A stretch of 32,129 nucleotides of DNA from Welwitschia mirabilis (lineage: Eukaryota; Gnetophyta; Gnetopsida; Welwitschiales): positions 253,854,197-253,886,325 of the forward strand of contig JBOZIK010000001.1 in assembly GCA_051453625.1 (NCBI GenBank). Direction: 5' to 3'. Positions 30,878-32,129 of this stretch are shown piece after piece. Every line of letters begins with the position of its first letter. Within the stretch, counting starts at the first letter, position 1. The translations under genes and the position numbers were made by a program. The notes beneath the pieces were generated by a model that was given only the letters and a program-made list of their open reading frames with translations, had not been told where the DNA came from and did not search any database.

Positions 30878-31244
30878 AGAAGTGGAAGGTGATTCAAATG
30901 CAAAGTGATTTCATATTGATTTTGGGTGTGGGGACGGAAAGAGGCGTCTACACAACCGAAGCGCAGGGAAGAACAAAAAAAAACAGAGCCTCTAAATAAA
31001 AAAAAAGAAGAGACCTCTCAAGCAGTCATCTAAGCTTTTCACATAGATCAAGGTGGAAAGACTCCATCTAGGATTCCATCCGGGGCTCAGTAAAAAGAAA
31101 CTACTCTTGTGCAGATGTCCATTTGAAGCCGTGCTACTCTAACTATGGATATTGCACTGGGCCTGACACCGTAGCTCTCTAGGAGATTTGATAGTATCAA
31201 AAGAGCTTTCGCCTGCTTTCCTCGCAGCTTTGTTCATGTGAAGT

Positions 31245-31397
31245 ATGGAGGCTACGAAAGATTATATTGTGCATTTTGGAGATACAAATCTATGTACTCT
31301 CCATGCATCACATTTCGCCTTAGAAGCAGATGGAAGAAAGGGAAGTGGCTTCGAAATATTGCAAGTTTTGAACAGTAGGACTTTATTATGGCCTTAA
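31245..31397 (+). CDS. Possible 50-codon ORF or first exon
   Basis: ATG in the context AAGTATGG, then 50 codons to TAA. It reads MEATKDYIVHFGDTNLCTLH near the start and GRKGSGFEILQVL near the end, with balanced composition unlike the AT-derived ORFs elsewhere. No family was recognised. It may be a chance ORF. Confidence 0.18.
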   Translation: MEATKDYIVHFGDTNLCTLHASHFALEADGRKGSGFEILQVLNSRTLLWP

Positions 31398-31667
31398 ATC
31401 ACCAGCCGTTGCAAAATCCTTCCATTCGTCAGCTCACAGAATGCATAGAATGCAAAGATAAAGAGACACAGAGAGAAAGCACAAACTATACGCTCCCTTG
31501 AGCTTAAAAACTGATAGTAGAGATACTTTTATTTCCATTCGATTTATTCAGATGCGCTAGTACTACTTACCTGGGCTAAGGCCCTTCCCTGCCTCTAGGT
31601 TCTATTCCTCTGCTCTGTGGTCGGTAGCTAGCTAGCTCACTGTGAAGGGTAACCAAGGTTGTCAGTG

Positions 31668-31722
31668 TAGTGGTAAGGCTACTAAGACCATAGTTACATA
31701 GGTTTTAGGGGTAGGGTTGATA
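31668..31722 (+). repeat. Weak tRNA-like A/B-box pair
   Basis: TAGTGGTAAGG at 31668-31678 resembles an A box, and GGGTTGATAG at 31713-31722 resembles a B box that has lost its central C. The spacing of 45 bases is tRNA-like. It might be a decayed SINE at the edge of the GC-rich island. Confidence 0.2.
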
Positions 31723-31800
31723 GAGATTAAATAGTATTAGGACTTCATTAACTATAATTTGATTTGAAAATAAGATCTATTTTTTCCTGCATCTTAATGT

Positions 31801-32129
31801 GGACAGCATTGCCTTCCATGAATCACAAAAATTCATAATACACTATATAACCATCCTGTGTATATAAGTATATAAAGAGTATTGTACTATATGGTATATA
31901 ATGAAATTATATTTTATATATATTAAATAATATTGGATTACTTTATAATATATAATAAATATACTACATAGCATATATAGTATATTATACTTTATGTTAT
32001 AATATCGCACATGTTTTATTTTACTTATGTGCATAATGTTTAGTCTACATCCATATTAGATTACATATGATATCATAAAAATTTTATACTACATATATAC
32101 TATGATATATATATCATACTATATTATAT
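31801..32129. other. AT-rich low-complexity DNA
   Basis: Alternating TATA/ATAT runs such as TATATAGTATATTATACTT, without a regular unit. The minus-strand ORF that can be drawn here consists of Tyr/Ile/His codons produced by AT repeats and is not a gene. Confidence 0.7.

Larger units (their letters stand above)
30006..31800. other. GC-richer island, no recognised gene
   Basis: About 1.8 kb with visibly higher GC content, more CpG and few long A/T runs, unlike everything else in the window. No transposon motif was found in it. It could be low-copy genic DNA (promoter, untranslated exons, a pseudogene) or a young insertion not yet changed by deamination. Several short ORFs lie inside; none is convincing alone. 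Confidence 0.6.

Noticed and set aside
31843-32034. Minus-strand ORF of 63 codons rich in Tyr and Ile
   Set aside because: It is produced by TATA/ATAT low-complexity DNA.
1-32129. Assignment to a particular very AT-rich gymnosperm such as Welwitschia
   Set aside because: Low GC and deamination-rich retroelements would fit such a genome, but other plants could show the same and no species-specific sequence was recognised.
1-32129. Bacterial-type features: CRISPR arrays, operons, ribosome-binding sites, phage genes
   Set aside because: None was seen. The protein relics are plant retroelements, and no regularly spaced repeat array is present.

Overview
The window looks like heterochromatic, repeat-dominated nuclear DNA of a land plant, most likely a seed plant. 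Every protein-level match I can make by eye is to a plant retroelement: Ty3/gypsy elements with the gag, protease and integrase motifs and the tRNA-Asp primer site of the Athila/Tat lineage, an L1-type LINE, and a primer site of the copia type. The DNA is very AT-rich and poor in CpG, and it contains four N runs, so it comes from a gapped draft scaffold. The species cannot be named from the sequence. I see no intact conventional gene and no bacterial-style operon.

Layout. 1-1780: non-coding DNA with a tRNA-like (SINE-like) A/B-box pair on the minus strand, a possible TATA box and short tandem repeats. 1783-4186: minus-strand relic of gypsy pol (protease, RT, RNase H). After a 100-N gap, 4287-8855 holds a second minus-strand copy of the same family: linker, protease, gag, primer-binding site and 5' LTR. 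Its 3' part is missing, and 1.17 kb of it repeats what lies left of the gap. 8856-12500: minus-strand L1-like LINE (ORF1, endonuclease, RT), cut at its 3' side by the LTR. 13043-13996: possible copia LTR followed by an initiator-Met primer site. 14385-about 20200: plus-strand Athila-like element with two LTRs, gag, protease and RT but no integrase; a 470-N gap sits inside its 5' LTR. About 20197-28882: minus-strand Athila-like element read from right to left: broken protease, RT, RNase H, integrase, a 3.9-kb stretch after pol with no recognised gene, a polypurine tract and a 3' LTR. 28883-30005: LTR-like start followed by AT-rich tandem repeats and an 830-N gap. 30010-31800: a clearly more GC-rich island with short, unrecognised ORFs. 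31840-32129: AT-rich simple DNA.

The strongest theme is the mode of decay. The gag of the 4.3-8.9 kb element keeps one reading frame for about 528 codons with 14 stops and no frameshift. All those stops, the changes in the primer site and most changes in catalytic motifs of all the elements are C-to-T or G-to-A. This is the expected footprint of long-term deamination of methylated cytosine in silenced transposons. The elements share families but do not cooperate as a system; none appears able to move by itself.
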